Origin: CAZJAH01 sp964544155
GTDB taxonomy: Bacteria; Bacteroidota; Ignavibacteria; Kapaibacteriales; UBA2268
Reading direction: 5' to 3'
Assembly: GCA_964544155.1 (NCBI GenBank)
Contig: CAZJAH010000010.1
Span: forward strand, 1-64,000
DNA length: 64,000 nucleotides
Part shown: positions 1 to 8,229 of the stretch, in pieces
Layout: every line of letters begins with the position of its first letter
Position numbering within the stretch: position 1 is the stretch's first letter
The notes under the pieces: generated by a model
Databases searched by the model: none
What the model was told of the DNA's origin: nothing
What the model saw: the letters and a program-made list of their open reading frames with translations, nothing else
Made by a program: the position numbers and the translations under genes

Positions 1-420
1 TTACTCCCCGAAATATACAACATAAATACGAAAGAAAAATTCCAACTGAAAAATATTCCGTATGATAACTATGACGCATTCGACAAACTCATGGCCGAAC
101 CCGGCCGCAGGAAGGCGATCCTTGATTCATTCCTGATACTTACCGCTACTTTTACTAATGATATTTATTCATCAGCTAATAATACTATCCTGGTTGATAT
201 AACCATAAGAAATAAAAAAGGCGCGGAAATCGATACCGTACGAGCCATTCAGGAATACACAAAATCGGGCGAATTTATCGGGCAGAAAGAACTAATTATT
301 GAAGATGAATACGGCGTAGTGAAAAGGACATTATATCTGCCGGACAGAAAGAAACTGCTTATACTGCGTAAGCACTCTGAAAAAGGATGGTTTATTATCC
401 TGGAGGATTTCTTCTTATGA
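1..420 (+). CDS. C-terminal part of an unknown protein, cut by the window start
   Basis: The reading frame is open from base 1 to a TGA at 418-420, so the gene begins before the window. An internal ATG at 91 lies in continuous coding frame and is unlikely to be the start. The visible 139 residues are beta-rich and polar, with no signal peptide or membrane segment. They alternate short strands and turns and end in LLILRKHSEKGWFIILEDFFL-type strand repeats. That pattern fits the last blades of a six-bladed beta-propeller as found in Bacteroidota surface proteins, but this is a weak inference. The stop codon overlaps the next gene's ATG (ATGA), so the two are translationally coupled. Confidence 0.6.
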   Translation, partial: LLPEIYNINTKEKFQLKNIPYDNYDAFDKLMAEPGRRKAILDSFLILTATFTNDIYSSANNTILVDITIRNKKGAEIDTVRAIQEYTKSGEFIGQKELIIEDEYGVVKRTLYLPDRKKLLILRKHSEKGWFIILEDFFL

Positions 421-860
421 AGAAACTGATAATTATCATCTTCGCGGCTTTATTACTGCCTGCTCAGGAAATTTTAACTGAAAGCAATAGGACGCTTTTA
501 GATGAAATAATTGAAACCGCGAATCTTGAACATGACGAGAAACTTGTTATTGTGTTCATTAATCCAGGTGAGTGTGTAAACTGCTATTTAAAAACCTATA
601 TGGCAATCGAATGTCTGCTCGAAAAGTCCAAAAAAATAAAATTCATGGGCGCGGTAAAATGCGACAGGGATATCGAATTAAAAGCCTTCAAACGGACAAA
701 CAGTTGGGAATTCCCTTACATGAGGGATAAAAAAATCAGAGAGGCTTTTGGAATTGATAGAGACAATAATCTTGCTGTTATAAATTATTCCGGCAGATAT
801 CTCGGAGGATTCAAATTCCTGGAAGATGACCTCTGCGATAAAATTCTCAAATGTAAATAA
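417..860 (+). CDS. secreted thioredoxin-fold protein with CxxC motif
   Basis: I choose the ATG at 417 because a GGAGG lies 11-15 bases upstream and the encoded N-terminus (MKKLIIIIFAALLLPAQ) is a clear signal peptide. An in-frame ATG at 387 would spoil that signal. The mature part of the 147-residue protein has a beta strand (KLVIVFI) followed by NPGECVNCYL, a thioredoxin-like CxxC (C-V-N-C) at the start of a helix. It is short for a thioredoxin and could be a periplasmic thiol-disulfide protein or a redox-inactive relative. The usual WCGPC is absent. It overlaps the preceding gene by 4 bases, which suggests a shared operon and function. The substrate is unknown. Confidence 0.65.
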   Translation: MKKLIIIIFAALLLPAQEILTESNRTLLDEIIETANLEHDEKLVIVFINPGECVNCYLKTYMAIECLLEKSKKIKFMGAVKCDRDIELKAFKRTNSWEFPYMRDKKIREAFGIDRDNNLAVINYSGRYLGGFKFLEDDLCDKILKCK

Positions 861-870
861 GGAGGCCTTC

Positions 871-927
871 ATGAAAGCTTTTGTATTGATCTTGGCGGTA
901 AAACATCTTACAAAAAGTTTAATATAA
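871..927 (+). CDS. 18-residue hydrophobic ORF behind a perfect ribosome binding site
   Basis: An ATG at 871 follows TAAGGAGGCC, the strongest Shine-Dalgarno sequence in this region, at a normal distance. The encoded peptide is MKAFVLILAVKHLTKSLI, then TAA. It starts like a signal peptide (Met-Lys plus hydrophobic core) but stops before any cleavage site. It may be a real micropeptide at the end of the operon, or what remains of a secreted-protein gene whose rest was lost. A 7-bp hairpin (934-955) and a terminator (962-987) follow directly. Confidence 0.35.
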   Translation: MKAFVLILAVKHLTKSLI

Positions 928-961
928 TTCGATAAAGTAAATTCAGCTTTACTTTTCAACT

Positions 962-987
962 ATGCCGGGCATTTATCCGGCATTTTT
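962..987 (+). terminator. Rho-independent terminator
   Basis: A perfect 7-bp stem ATGCCGG/CCGGCAT with an 8-base loop is followed by five T residues. It ends the forward genes that start before the window. In the reverse direction no T run follows, so it does not serve the reverse-strand gene next to it. Confidence 0.75.
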
Positions 988-991
988 GTTA

Positions 992-1765
992 TCAAACACT
1001 TCCTTCAGACGCACTTCTCTGCCTTAATATCTCAAAGAGCATAATACCTGCTGTGACTGAAGCATTCAGGGAATTGAGCCGGCCCTTCATTGGTATTTTA
1101 CAGAGGTAGTCGCAGCTCTTTTTGGTTATGGGCCTCATGCCTTTTCCTTCGCTGCCTATTATTATTACCACCGGGCGGTCGTAGATATTATCCGTGTAGT
1201 CATGCTCAGCTTCCATTTCAGTGCCAATCACCCAAAAGCCGCGCTGCTTAAGCTTATCGAGCTCCATTGCAAGATTGCCGCACTTTGCTACCCGTATATG
1301 CTCCAGCGCTCCCGCCGAAGCCTTAAAAGCAGCCGGGCTTAACGGCGCGGAGTTTGTCTGCGGCAGAATTATACCGGCCGCGCCTGAACATTCCACCGAA
1401 CGGGCAATGGCGCCCAGGTTATGCGGGTCGCTTATATCATCAAGGGCAACGAGAACGGGGAAGTTCTCTTCGGCAAGGGCGGCATCTGCAAGCTGCTCCA
1501 CTGTGTAGATGTCAGCCATGCTCTTAAGCGCCAGTACACCCTGGCTTTTAGCGCCGCGGGGCAGTACGTCGCGCTCCATATCGCCGAACTTTTTCTTATC
1601 GAGCACTACCGCGGGCACTTTGGCTTTCTTTGCCAATTTTTTAATGTGAATGATGAAGCCTTCCTTCACTCCGAATGCCAGGTATATCTTTTCCAGCTCC
1701 ACATCCGCCCTCATGGCTTCTTCAACCGCGTTGCGCCCGTAAATATATGCCTGATTCTTTTCCAT
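992..1765 (-). CDS. rlmB: 23S rRNA (guanosine-2'-O)-methyltransferase RlmB, SpoU family
   Basis: The 257-residue protein matches the TrmH/RlmB subfamily of SPOUT methyltransferases, which methylate the 2'-O of G2251 in the 23S rRNA P loop using SAM. Residues ~7-85 form the N-terminal substrate-binding domain (YGRNAVEEA at the start). The catalytic SPOUT domain shows all three family motifs: DDISDPHNLGAIARS (motif 1 with the Asn-x-Gly and Arg), GSEGKGM (motif 2) and IPMKGRLNSLNASVTAGI (motif 3, part of the SAM-binding knot). Length is normal. It is a lone reverse gene. The 101 bases to the divergent queF contain no clear promoter on this strand. Confidence 0.93.
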   Translation of the reverse strand: MEKNQAYIYGRNAVEEAMRADVELEKIYLAFGVKEGFIIHIKKLAKKAKVPAVVLDKKKFGDMERDVLPRGAKSQGVLALKSMADIYTVEQLADAALAEENFPVLVALDDISDPHNLGAIARSVECSGAAGIILPQTNSAPLSPAAFKASAGALEHIRVAKCGNLAMELDKLKQRGFWVIGTEMEAEHDYTDNIYDRPVVIIIGSEGKGMRPITKKSCDYLCKIPMKGRLNSLNASVTAGIMLFEILRQRSASEGSV

Positions 1766-1866
1766 TATTTATTCACTTTTTTAATAAATTTGCTATTCGA
1801 GTTTGAATCAATATAAATAATTAATCGTCTTTTAAATGCTTAATAAGTATAAATCGGGAAAATACA

Positions 1867-2211
1867 ATGAATATTGAAACTTTTGAAAATCCGGCACCAA
1901 ACAGGCCTTATGAGATAACTCACGTAAACAAAGAGTTTACTTCAGTATGCCCAAAAACGGGACTGCCTGATTTCGGCACGGTGACTATCAGATATATTCC
2001 GGATAAGCTCTGCCTTGAGCTCAAATCGCTCAAGTATTACTTCCTGAATTTCAGGACGCAGGGAATTTTCTACGAAGCGGTAACCAACCTTATACTCGAC
2101 GATCTTGTGGAAGCATGCTCACCGCTCGAAATGGAGATCATTACCGACTGGAAAGTGCGCGGAGGCATGAATTCCGTCATTAAAGCTGTTTATAAGAAAA
2201 ATGAAAAATAA
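1867..2211 (+). CDS. queF: NADPH-dependent 7-cyano-7-deazaguanine reductase QueF
   Basis: The 114-residue size is that of type I (unimodular) QueF, which reduces the nitrile preQ0 to the amine preQ1 in queuosine biosynthesis. The catalytic Cys28 sits in SVCPKTGLPDFG and the proton-donor Asp35 follows. LELKSLKYYFLNFRTQGIFYE is the family substrate-binding and NADPH segment, with the Glu-Leu-Lys-Ser motif at its head. The protein acts in the cytoplasm. It overlaps the downstream queD by 11 bases, so the two genes are co-expressed. queC lies 49 kb away on the other strand, and no queE was found in the window. I saw no preQ1 riboswitch in the 101-base upstream gap. Confidence 0.94.
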   Translation: MNIETFENPAPNRPYEITHVNKEFTSVCPKTGLPDFGTVTIRYIPDKLCLELKSLKYYFLNFRTQGIFYEAVTNLILDDLVEACSPLEMEIITDWKVRGGMNSVIKAVYKKNEK

Positions 2212-2638
2212 AATGAATAAAGTAAGAATAGCTAAAGAATTTAAATGGGAAATGAGCCACAGGCTGCCTTTTCACGAGGGCCCTTGCAGGAATATTCACG
2301 GCCATACCTATAAGCTCAGGGTAGCGCTGCAGGGCGCATCCGATGATACCGGAATGCTGCTGGACTATTACGAAATTGAAAAGATATTCCGGCCCATGCT
2401 CGATAAGCTCGACCACTCATTCCTGTGCGACCGCTCAGATGGCGAGATGATAGAATTCCTCAAAAAGCAGGGATTAAAGTACAATGTTATGGATAAATAT
2501 ACTACTGCCGAAAATATCTCTGATTGGATGATAGCGGAGTTGGCTGATAAATTCAGGGCCTTTGGCAATATCAGCCATCTTGCCATCCGTTTGTATGAAA
2601 CTGAAGATACTTATGCCGAGCGAGAAATCGCCTTATAA
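2201..2638 (+). CDS. queD: 6-carboxy-5,6,7,8-tetrahydropterin synthase QueD
   Basis: QueD turns 7,8-dihydroneopterin triphosphate into 6-carboxytetrahydropterin, the first committed step toward preQ0. In this 145-residue protein the zinc ligands are His20 (MSHRL) and His33/His35 (IHGH). Cys29 gives the C-x3-HGH spacing that marks QueD rather than eukaryotic PTPS. The DHSFL motif and the closing Glu (RLYETEDTYAE) complete the active site. The start at 2201 overlaps queF; an ATG at 2213 just after the queF stop would remove four residues and is equally possible, since neither has a strong ribosome site. A terminator follows. Confidence 0.93.
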   Translation: MKNKMNKVRIAKEFKWEMSHRLPFHEGPCRNIHGHTYKLRVALQGASDDTGMLLDYYEIEKIFRPMLDKLDHSFLCDRSDGEMIEFLKKQGLKYNVMDKYTTAENISDWMIAELADKFRAFGNISHLAIRLYETEDTYAEREIAL

Positions 2639-2661
2639 ATTCATAAATATTTCATAAATTT

Positions 2662-2688
2662 AAAGCCCCGGGTTTGGGGCTTTTTTTT
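2662..2688 (+). terminator. Rho-independent terminator after queF-queD
   Basis: AAAGCCCC pairs with GGGGCTTT across a GGGTTT loop, and the T run extends to eight T residues. It separates queD from the membrane-protein gene that starts 27 bases later. Confidence 0.88.
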
Positions 2689-2714
2689 ATTTTTGTGAAA
2701 AAATTTAAATAAAC

Positions 2715-4571
2715 ATGAAATTTCGACATTACTATTCATTGGCGGCGGCTGTAATAGCTTTTGCCGTTTACGCGCTTACTTCGGCGCCGGGGCTTATGTA
2801 CACCGATAGCGGCGAACTGGCAGGGGTATGCTCCACACTGGGTATAGCCCACCCGACAGGCTACCCGCTATTCGCTATCCTTGGCTATCTCTGGTCACTT
2901 ATCCCTAATCCCTTTGAGAACATACGCTGGCTAAACATTTTCTCGGCATTTCTGACTGCTGTATCGGCGGGCGTGTTCTATCATTCGGCGCTGCTTGCTA
3001 TCAAAGCTCTGAACAGCAGTCTTACCAAAGCCAAAGAATCTTTCGACTTTGAGCCGCCCTATCTGCTGATGACTGCATTCGCGGCATCTCTGATGTACGC
3101 GTTTGCCGCGACAGTGTGGGCGCAGGGGCTTTATATAGAGGTTTATTCCCTTCACCTGCTTTTGATGAACCTGGTGATATTCTCTTTCCTGAAAGCATAT
3201 TTCTCAGAGGGAAGAAATCAACGCTGGCTGCTCTTAACAGCGCTATTCATAGGGTTGGGATTTGCCAACCACATGACAACGCTCTTGCTTTTGCCAGCTG
3301 TGATATTCATTTATTTCTATTATTTCCCGGGTAAGAATGCTGATAAGCTGAAATTCTTCCTGCTGCTGCTAATTCCATTTGTTCTGGGTTTATTATTGTA
3401 TATTTATCTACCGGTTCGTGCCTCACAGGAACCTTTATTTAATTGGGGCTATGTGTCGCGCGGCCTGGATAAATTCCTCTACCACGTGCAGGGCAAGCAA
3501 TACCAGGTATGGATGTTCCAGGGAGACGCCTGGGGAGATAATTTCAAAAAGTTCTTTACAACATTCCCTTATGAATTTGGCTGGATAGGCATTGTGCCTT
3601 TGCTCGCAGGCCTCTGGGCTATTATCAGGCGGCATAAGCCGCTATTCTGGTTTCTGGCTGTATTAATAGTAACGTGCATAGCGTATTCATTCAATTATTC
3701 GATACATGATATTGAGGCATATTTCCTTACGGCATTCGCGGGATTACTGCTTTTTGTTGCCGCCGGCTTATTTTTTATTATAAAAAAATACCATAAATAC
3801 GCATTTATACTGCTGGCATTTCCGCTGGCTTCGCTTATCATTAATTACGGCGCCAATAATGAATCCGATAATTATGTTGTTCCGGAATACACGCGCATCC
3901 TCATGGAAAACCTCGAAGAGGATGCTATCATAATATCAGCGCAGTGGGACTTCTGGTGCTCGGCATTCTGGTATATGCAGCAGGTGGAAGGCTACCGCCC
4001 CGATGTAGCCCTTGTTGAAAAGGAGCTTCTCAGGCGGACATGGTACCCGCATCAGATGATTCACTGGTACCCTGAACTTGAAGGGCAGTGCGGCGGTAAA
4101 ATCGACAGCTTCATGGTAAACCTGGAGATATTCGAGTCCGGCAGGCCTTATGATCCGCAGGATATTCAGAGTACTTTTATCGAAATGATTAACTGCTTCA
4201 TCGATCAAAACTACGGTAAGCGGCCAATTTATGTAACGCTGGATATATTGCAGACCGATCCCTCGATAGGCGGCAATTATAACAAAGTCCCCCAGGGATT
4301 TGCCCTTAAGCTCGTGAGGGATGAAACAGTTCCGCTGCCTTTAGATCCCCAAAACCTGGATCTGGAATTATTAAAAAAATCGCTTAAAGGCGCCGGCGGC
4401 CATATAGCCGAGGCCATGGCAAATACGGCGGCAGTTAATATAGCCAATATGGGCCGCTACGCTCAAATGACGGCCCGGCCCGGTATTGCCGAATCTTACT
4501 ACAGGAAGGCTCTCGAGTTAGATGCCGGTAATTCAGTGGCATTGAACGGATTAAGAACTTTAGAAAAGTGA
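2715..4571 (+). CDS. DUF2723 polytopic membrane protein, GT-C-like (protein O-mannosyltransferase fold)
   Basis: The 618-residue protein has about ten hydrophobic segments in its first ~380 residues and a soluble C-terminal domain. The first loop carries the DUF2723 signature: an acidic TDSGE at residues ~30-34 followed by AHPTGYPLF. This is the large periplasmic loop with an acidic residue that marks GT-C glycosyltransferases using lipid-linked sugars. The C-terminal ~230 residues end in a helical stretch (GIAESYYRKALELDAGNSVALNGL) that reads as one TPR motif. It probably transfers sugars to envelope proteins or lipids at the inner membrane, but donor and acceptor are unknown. It stands alone between a terminator and the rplT promoter. 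Confidence 0.85.
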   Translation: MKFRHYYSLAAAVIAFAVYALTSAPGLMYTDSGELAGVCSTLGIAHPTGYPLFAILGYLWSLIPNPFENIRWLNIFSAFLTAVSAGVFYHSALLAIKALNSSLTKAKESFDFEPPYLLMTAFAASLMYAFAATVWAQGLYIEVYSLHLLLMNLVIFSFLKAYFSEGRNQRWLLLTALFIGLGFANHMTTLLLLPAVIFIYFYYFPGKNADKLKFFLLLLIPFVLGLLLYIYLPVRASQEPLFNWGYVSRGLDKFLYHVQGKQYQVWMFQGDAWGDNFKKFFTTFPYEFGWIGIVPLLAGLWAIIRRHKPLFWFLAVLIVTCIAYSFNYSIHDIEAYFLTAFAGLLLFVAAGLFFIIKKYHKYAFILLAFPLASLIINYGANNESDNYVVPEYTRILMENLEEDAIIISAQWDFWCSAFWYMQQVEGYRPDVALVEKELLRRTWYPHQMIHWYPELEGQCGGKIDSFMVNLEIFESGRPYDPQDIQSTFIEMINCFIDQNYGKRPIYVTLDILQTDPSIGGNYNKVPQGFALKLVRDETVPLPLDPQNLDLELLKKSLKGAGGHIAEAMANTAAVNIANMGRYAQMTARPGIAESYYRKALELDAGNSVALNGLRTLEK

Positions 4572-4572
4572 T

Positions 4573-4603
4573 TTTGTAATAAATAAAATTATAGCTAAAT
4601 TTG
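4573..4603 (+). promoter_or_regulatory. Bacteroidota-type promoter for rplT-pheS
   Basis: TTTG (4573-4576), exactly 19 bases, then TAAATTTG (4596-4603) match the Bacteroidota housekeeping consensus TTTG-N19-TAnnTTTG perfectly. It begins two bases after the preceding stop codon and leaves a leader of about 90 bases before rplT. Confidence 0.8.
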
Positions 4604-4633
4604 TAGTTCGCTGAAAATTTGTATTCTAATTAA

Positions 4634-4676
4634 AGGCTTCACGGGGTTAATAGCAAGCTCACCCCGGGCCGTTTTT
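4634..4676 (+). promoter_or_regulatory. leader hairpin, possible attenuator or L20 autoregulatory site
   Basis: CGGGGT (4642-4647) pairs with ACCCCG (4661-4666). A short outer stem GGC/GCC (4635-4637 with 4668-4670) extends it, and GTTTTT follows. The hairpin lies inside the transcribed leader of rplT, between its promoter and start codon. It could be an attenuator; L20 is known to repress its own operon in other bacteria by binding leader structures. It could also be a plain terminator for the upstream gene. Confidence 0.5.
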
Positions 4677-4701
4677 CCATAGATATTCAGGAGAATGAAT
4701 T

Positions 4702-5049
4702 ATGCCAAGAGCAACCAATAAAGTAGCTGCGCACAGAAGAAGGAAAAAATTCCTCAAACACGCGAAGGGGTATTGGGGTTCCAGGAAAAATATCTGGACC
4801 GTCGCCAAGCACCATATTGAGAAAGGCTTCCAGCACGCCTATGTTGGGCGTAAGCTGAAGAAAAGACAGTACAGAAGGCTTTGGATCGTAAGGATCAATG
4901 CCGCTGCAAGGCTTAACGGCACTACTTACTCAAAACTGATGCACCAGCTTAAGGAAAATAATATCCTTATCAACAGGAAGATCCTTGCTGACTTCGCGAT
5001 GAATAAACCGGAAGTTTTCACTTCCATCGTTAAACAGGCTATGAATTAA
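4702..5049 (+). CDS. rplT: 50S ribosomal protein L20
   Basis: The 115-residue, strongly basic protein begins MPRATNKVAAHRRRKKFLKHAKGYWGSRKN, the long rRNA-binding helix typical of L20, and contains RRLWIVRINAAARLNG and the globular C-terminal domain. L20 is an early assembly protein of the large subunit that binds 23S rRNA domain I/II. A ribosome site AGGAGA precedes the ATG. In most bacteria the order is infC-rpmI-rplT; here neither infC nor rpmI is adjacent and the gene has its own promoter and leader hairpin. pheS follows after 14 bases. Confidence 0.97.
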   Translation: MPRATNKVAAHRRRKKFLKHAKGYWGSRKNIWTVAKHHIEKGFQHAYVGRKLKKRQYRRLWIVRINAAARLNGTTYSKLMHQLKENNILINRKILADFAMNKPEVFTSIVKQAMN

Positions 5050-5063
5050 ACATTTAGAGATTC

Positions 5064-6086
5064 ATGATTGAAGAAATAAAAGCGCTTCAAAAAGAAATAG
5101 CCGAAAGAATGCAGCTTATATCCGGGCCTGAACAGTTAGAAGAGTTCAGGCTCGAATATTTAGTGAAAAAAGGACGCGTACAGGCTTTATTCGACCGCAT
5201 GAAGGAAGTGCCCCGCGAAGAAAAGCCGCTTATCGGCAAAGAGCTGAATATACTCAGGAACACCGCGGAAGGCGCCTACAAAAAATTAAAGGAAAAATTC
5301 GAGGAAGAAATAGAATCTACCCCGGATTTAGACCTCACTCTGCCGGGAAGGCGCGGACGAAAAGGCACTTATCATCCCGTATATCAGGTGATGGACAGGA
5401 TGACGGAGATATTCGTCAATATGGGCTTCGATATTGCCGAAGGGCCCGAAATTGAAGATGAATACCACAATTTCGACGGGCCGAACTTTCCTAAGAATCA
5501 TCCGGCTCGCGATATGCAGGATACATTTTTCATTAAATCCGGCAGAACAGATAATGAACTCGTACTCCGTACGCACACCACTCCCATGCAGATTAGGGTT
5601 ATGAATGAACAGAAGCCTCCAATACGCTGCATTATGCCCGGCAGGGTTTACCGCAATGAAGCCATAAACGCCAGGTCGCTCGCTGAATTTCATCAGATAG
5701 AAGGCCTTTATATTGATAAAGATGTATCGCTGGCTGAGTTGAAAGGAACTATAATTGCTTTCGCGCGGAAGATGTACGGCGAAAACTCGGAATTCCGTTT
5801 CAGGCCGTCATACTTCCCATTCACAGAACCCAGCGCCGAGGTAGATATTACTTGCTTCCTCTGCAAAGGCGAGGGATGCCGTATATGCAAGCACACGGGC
5901 TGGCTCGAAATCGCGGGCTGCGGAATGGTTCACCACAATGTGCTTAAAGCAGGGAACATCGATACCGATGAATACACAGGCTATGCTTTCGGATTCGGCA
6001 TCGAGAGGGTCGCGCTTCTATGGACCGGGATTGACGATATCAGGCTATTTTATGAGAATGACATAAGAGTGCTGAACCAGTTTTAG
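5064..6086 (+). CDS. pheS: phenylalanyl-tRNA synthetase alpha subunit
   Basis: The 340-residue protein has the N-terminal coiled-coil tRNA-binding arm (residues ~1-85) and a class II synthetase core. Motif 2 reads RVYRNEAINARSLAEFHQIEG and motif 3 reads GFGIERVALLW. A cysteine cluster CFLCKGEGCRICKHTGW lies before motif 3, as in many PheS proteins. It charges tRNA-Phe together with PheT as an alpha2-beta2 enzyme in the cytoplasm. It is co-transcribed with rplT. pheT, usually the next gene, is missing: a convergent sppA follows instead, so the beta subunit must be encoded elsewhere. Confidence 0.96.
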   Translation: MIEEIKALQKEIAERMQLISGPEQLEEFRLEYLVKKGRVQALFDRMKEVPREEKPLIGKELNILRNTAEGAYKKLKEKFEEEIESTPDLDLTLPGRRGRKGTYHPVYQVMDRMTEIFVNMGFDIAEGPEIEDEYHNFDGPNFPKNHPARDMQDTFFIKSGRTDNELVLRTHTTPMQIRVMNEQKPPIRCIMPGRVYRNEAINARSLAEFHQIEGLYIDKDVSLAELKGTIIAFARKMYGENSEFRFRPSYFPFTEPSAEVDITCFLCKGEGCRICKHTGWLEIAGCGMVHHNVLKAGNIDTDEYTGYAFGFGIERVALLWTGIDDIRLFYENDIRVLNQF

Positions 6087-6143
6087 TGTTTCACTTTGAA
6101 TTTTTTGGGTGTCCCATTGCGGAATGCAGGAGCCTGTATATAT

Positions 6144-6170
6144 AAAAAAAGGCCGCCCAAAGGCAGCCTT
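6144..6170 (-). terminator. terminator between convergent pheS and sppA
   Basis: AAGGC-c-GCC pairs with GGC-a-GCCTT around a CCAA loop. On the reverse strand a run of seven T residues follows, so it mainly ends sppA. On the forward strand only ATTTT follows, giving weaker termination for pheS. Confidence 0.75.
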
Positions 6171-6194
6171 ATTTTGGTGCGGTTTAAAAAGATT

Positions 6195-8102
6195 TTATCT
6201 TATATCATAGAGTTGCGGTAATGCGACCATAACTCTTTCTCTGCTTGAAATATCCATTAATGCTGTCTGGTAAACAACCTGCTTTTTAACCGAGGAAGGC
6301 AGTGAATTCCATATTTTAGTCATTTTCATCGGGTCTATATTCAGTCTGGCCGCGAGTGTGTTTATATCCGCGTCGGCAGATGTTTCGTTTAAACCAAAGA
6401 TTTTTAGCAGGGCTTCGATATCGTCCTGAGGCCTGGGATATATCTGAACGTAAACCCTCATTGTATCTTCAATGCCGATTCTCTTTTTGGCCAGATTTAT
6501 GGCGTCCCCGAAATCACCGAGTACATCGACAAGATTTTTCTCTTTAGCGTCGGCGCCAGTCCAGACGCGCCCTTTAGCTAGGGAGCGCATCTCTTCAAAA
6601 TCCATACCTCTTGCTTTTGCGGCTTTGCTCACAAAGCGTTGGTATATATTTTTAGAAATAATGTGGAGCTTTTCTTTCTGTCTTTCGTCAAATGGCATCA
6701 TAAGGTTAAGATCCTGAGCGGCGGGCCCTGTGGATATGGTATCGACTGTAATATCCAGTTTATCAAGAGTGCCGTCAAAATTGGGTAATGACACAATTAC
6801 TCCGATAGATCCTGTCATAGTCGATGGATGCGCGATAATGGTATCGCACGCCATGGCTATGTAATACCCGCCTGAAGCCGCGATGTCGCTCATTGAAGCG
6901 TAAACAGGCTTTTCTTTGCTGACCCGCTGAACTTCCTTCCAAATCTCTTCAGAGGCTATAACGGAACCGCCCGGGCTGTCTATTCTGAGGATAATTGCTT
7001 TTACTTTATCATTATCAGCGGCATCGCGGAGATTTTCCACAAAATCCTCGGAATATATCTGCTGCTCATTTGTCCAGGCGTCAGGCTTACCGGGAACGAT
7101 AGGGCCCACGCCATAAACAATGGCTATCTGCTTGTCTTCATCTGCAATTTTGCCGGGCAGCTTAGGGTTGCTTGCCATATATTTTCCAGCGCTGACAAGT
7201 TTGATTTCTTTATCATCAGGATTATCACCAAAGATTACGTTTTTCATGTGGTCTTTGATCTGAGATTCTACCATCAGGGCGTCGATAAGGCCGAGAGAAT
7301 AAAGCGAATCCGCTTCATAAACCCCCTTTGCCATTACTTCTCGGATTTTTTCCTTATCGCTTTCGCGGAAATCAGCTATGGCATCGAGCAGGTTTTCATA
7401 CCTCTGATCAAGGATAACCTTGAGCTGATGCCTGGCTGAATCACTCCAGCTCTTGCGGTAGTTGGTTTCCGCGGCAGATTTGAAATCTTCGAAATTCTCA
7501 ACATGAAAATTTATTCCCAGTTTATCATAAAATCCTTTGAGGAACATAGCTGATGCGCCCAGGCCGTTCATTTCAAGAAGGCCTTCGCGCGGCATAAAAA
7601 TCGAATCTGCCGGAAGGGAGTTGTAGTATGTGTATTCGTTACCCATTTCAATATAAGCATAAATAAACTTACCAGAACCTTTGAAATCTGTCAGGGCTTC
7701 TTGTATTTCAGAGGCTTTCGCAAAGCCTACATTTCCGCTTCCTGTGTAGTATATTCCTTTGATGTTATCATCATATTTGGCTCTTTCGATTGCTGAAAGA
7801 ATATCTCTGAAAGAAGCTTTTCTAACAGGTGTCAGGAATTGAAATGGGCTGGTTTCCGAGTATTCTTCAACTTCATCGAATTTAAGATGAAGTATCGAGT
7901 TTTCCTTAACAGTTACTTCCTGAGGCTCGAATGCCGAGCCTATCATGGCGAAAACAGCTCCAATAAATACTATGAATAAAACTATTATAATTCCTATAAC
8001 AAGCACCGGGATCCACCACTTGGATTTTCTCTCTCGCCTGTAATAATGAGGCGGATAAGGAGGCGCCCCCTGGCCCTGCTGCTGTGGTCTTTCGTCTGCC
8101 AT
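6195..8102 (-). CDS. sppA: signal peptide peptidase SppA, 67-kDa tandem type
   Basis: SppA cuts leftover signal peptides in the inner membrane. The protein has a cytoplasmic proline-rich N-terminus (PQQQGQGAPPYPPHYY), one membrane anchor at ~28-55, and two SppA/Clp-fold domains. The second domain carries the nucleophile Ser in SDIAASGGYYIAMACD, preceded by the LRIDSPGGSV loop. The general-base Lys is expected in the first domain near NFEDFKSAAETNYRKS, as in E. coli SppA where a Ser-Lys dyad spans both halves. Its 635 residues match the long form. It is monocistronic and convergent with pheS. Confidence 0.93.
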   Translation of the reverse strand: MADERPQQQGQGAPPYPPHYYRRERKSKWWIPVLVIGIIIVLFIVFIGAVFAMIGSAFEPQEVTVKENSILHLKFDEVEEYSETSPFQFLTPVRKASFRDILSAIERAKYDDNIKGIYYTGSGNVGFAKASEIQEALTDFKGSGKFIYAYIEMGNEYTYYNSLPADSIFMPREGLLEMNGLGASAMFLKGFYDKLGINFHVENFEDFKSAAETNYRKSWSDSARHQLKVILDQRYENLLDAIADFRESDKEKIREVMAKGVYEADSLYSLGLIDALMVESQIKDHMKNVIFGDNPDDKEIKLVSAGKYMASNPKLPGKIADEDKQIAIVYGVGPIVPGKPDAWTNEQQIYSEDFVENLRDAADNDKVKAIILRIDSPGGSVIASEEIWKEVQRVSKEKPVYASMSDIAASGGYYIAMACDTIIAHPSTMTGSIGVIVSLPNFDGTLDKLDITVDTISTGPAAQDLNLMMPFDERQKEKLHIISKNIYQRFVSKAAKARGMDFEEMRSLAKGRVWTGADAKEKNLVDVLGDFGDAINLAKKRIGIEDTMRVYVQIYPRPQDDIEALLKIFGLNETSADADINTLAARLNIDPMKMTKIWNSLPSSVKKQVVYQTALMDISSRERVMVALPQLYDIR

Positions 8103-8168
8103 TTTATATCTCCGTAATAATTTGCTAAAATTCTCTTAAATTTACGTGGCTGCATATTAAAAGTTTCA

Positions 8169-8214
8169 TCTATTTAATTATTGGAAAGTTCAGTCTATTT
8201 GATTATTGCAAAGT
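8169..8214 (+). repeat. two-copy 25-base-period direct repeat
   Basis: Two 21-base copies (8169-8189 and 8194-8214) of TCTATTTaATTATTgGAAAGT differ at two positions. They lie between the divergent sppA and the PAP2-type gene and run up to 15 bases before the chosen ATG, so they may be paired binding sites in its leader. Confidence 0.6.
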
Positions 8215-8229
8215 GCGGATCATTCAATT

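Noticed and set aside
1766..1866. preQ1 riboswitch or promoter upstream of queF
   Set aside because: No preQ1 aptamer pattern; a TAAATTTG is present at 1785 but no TTTG at the right distance.
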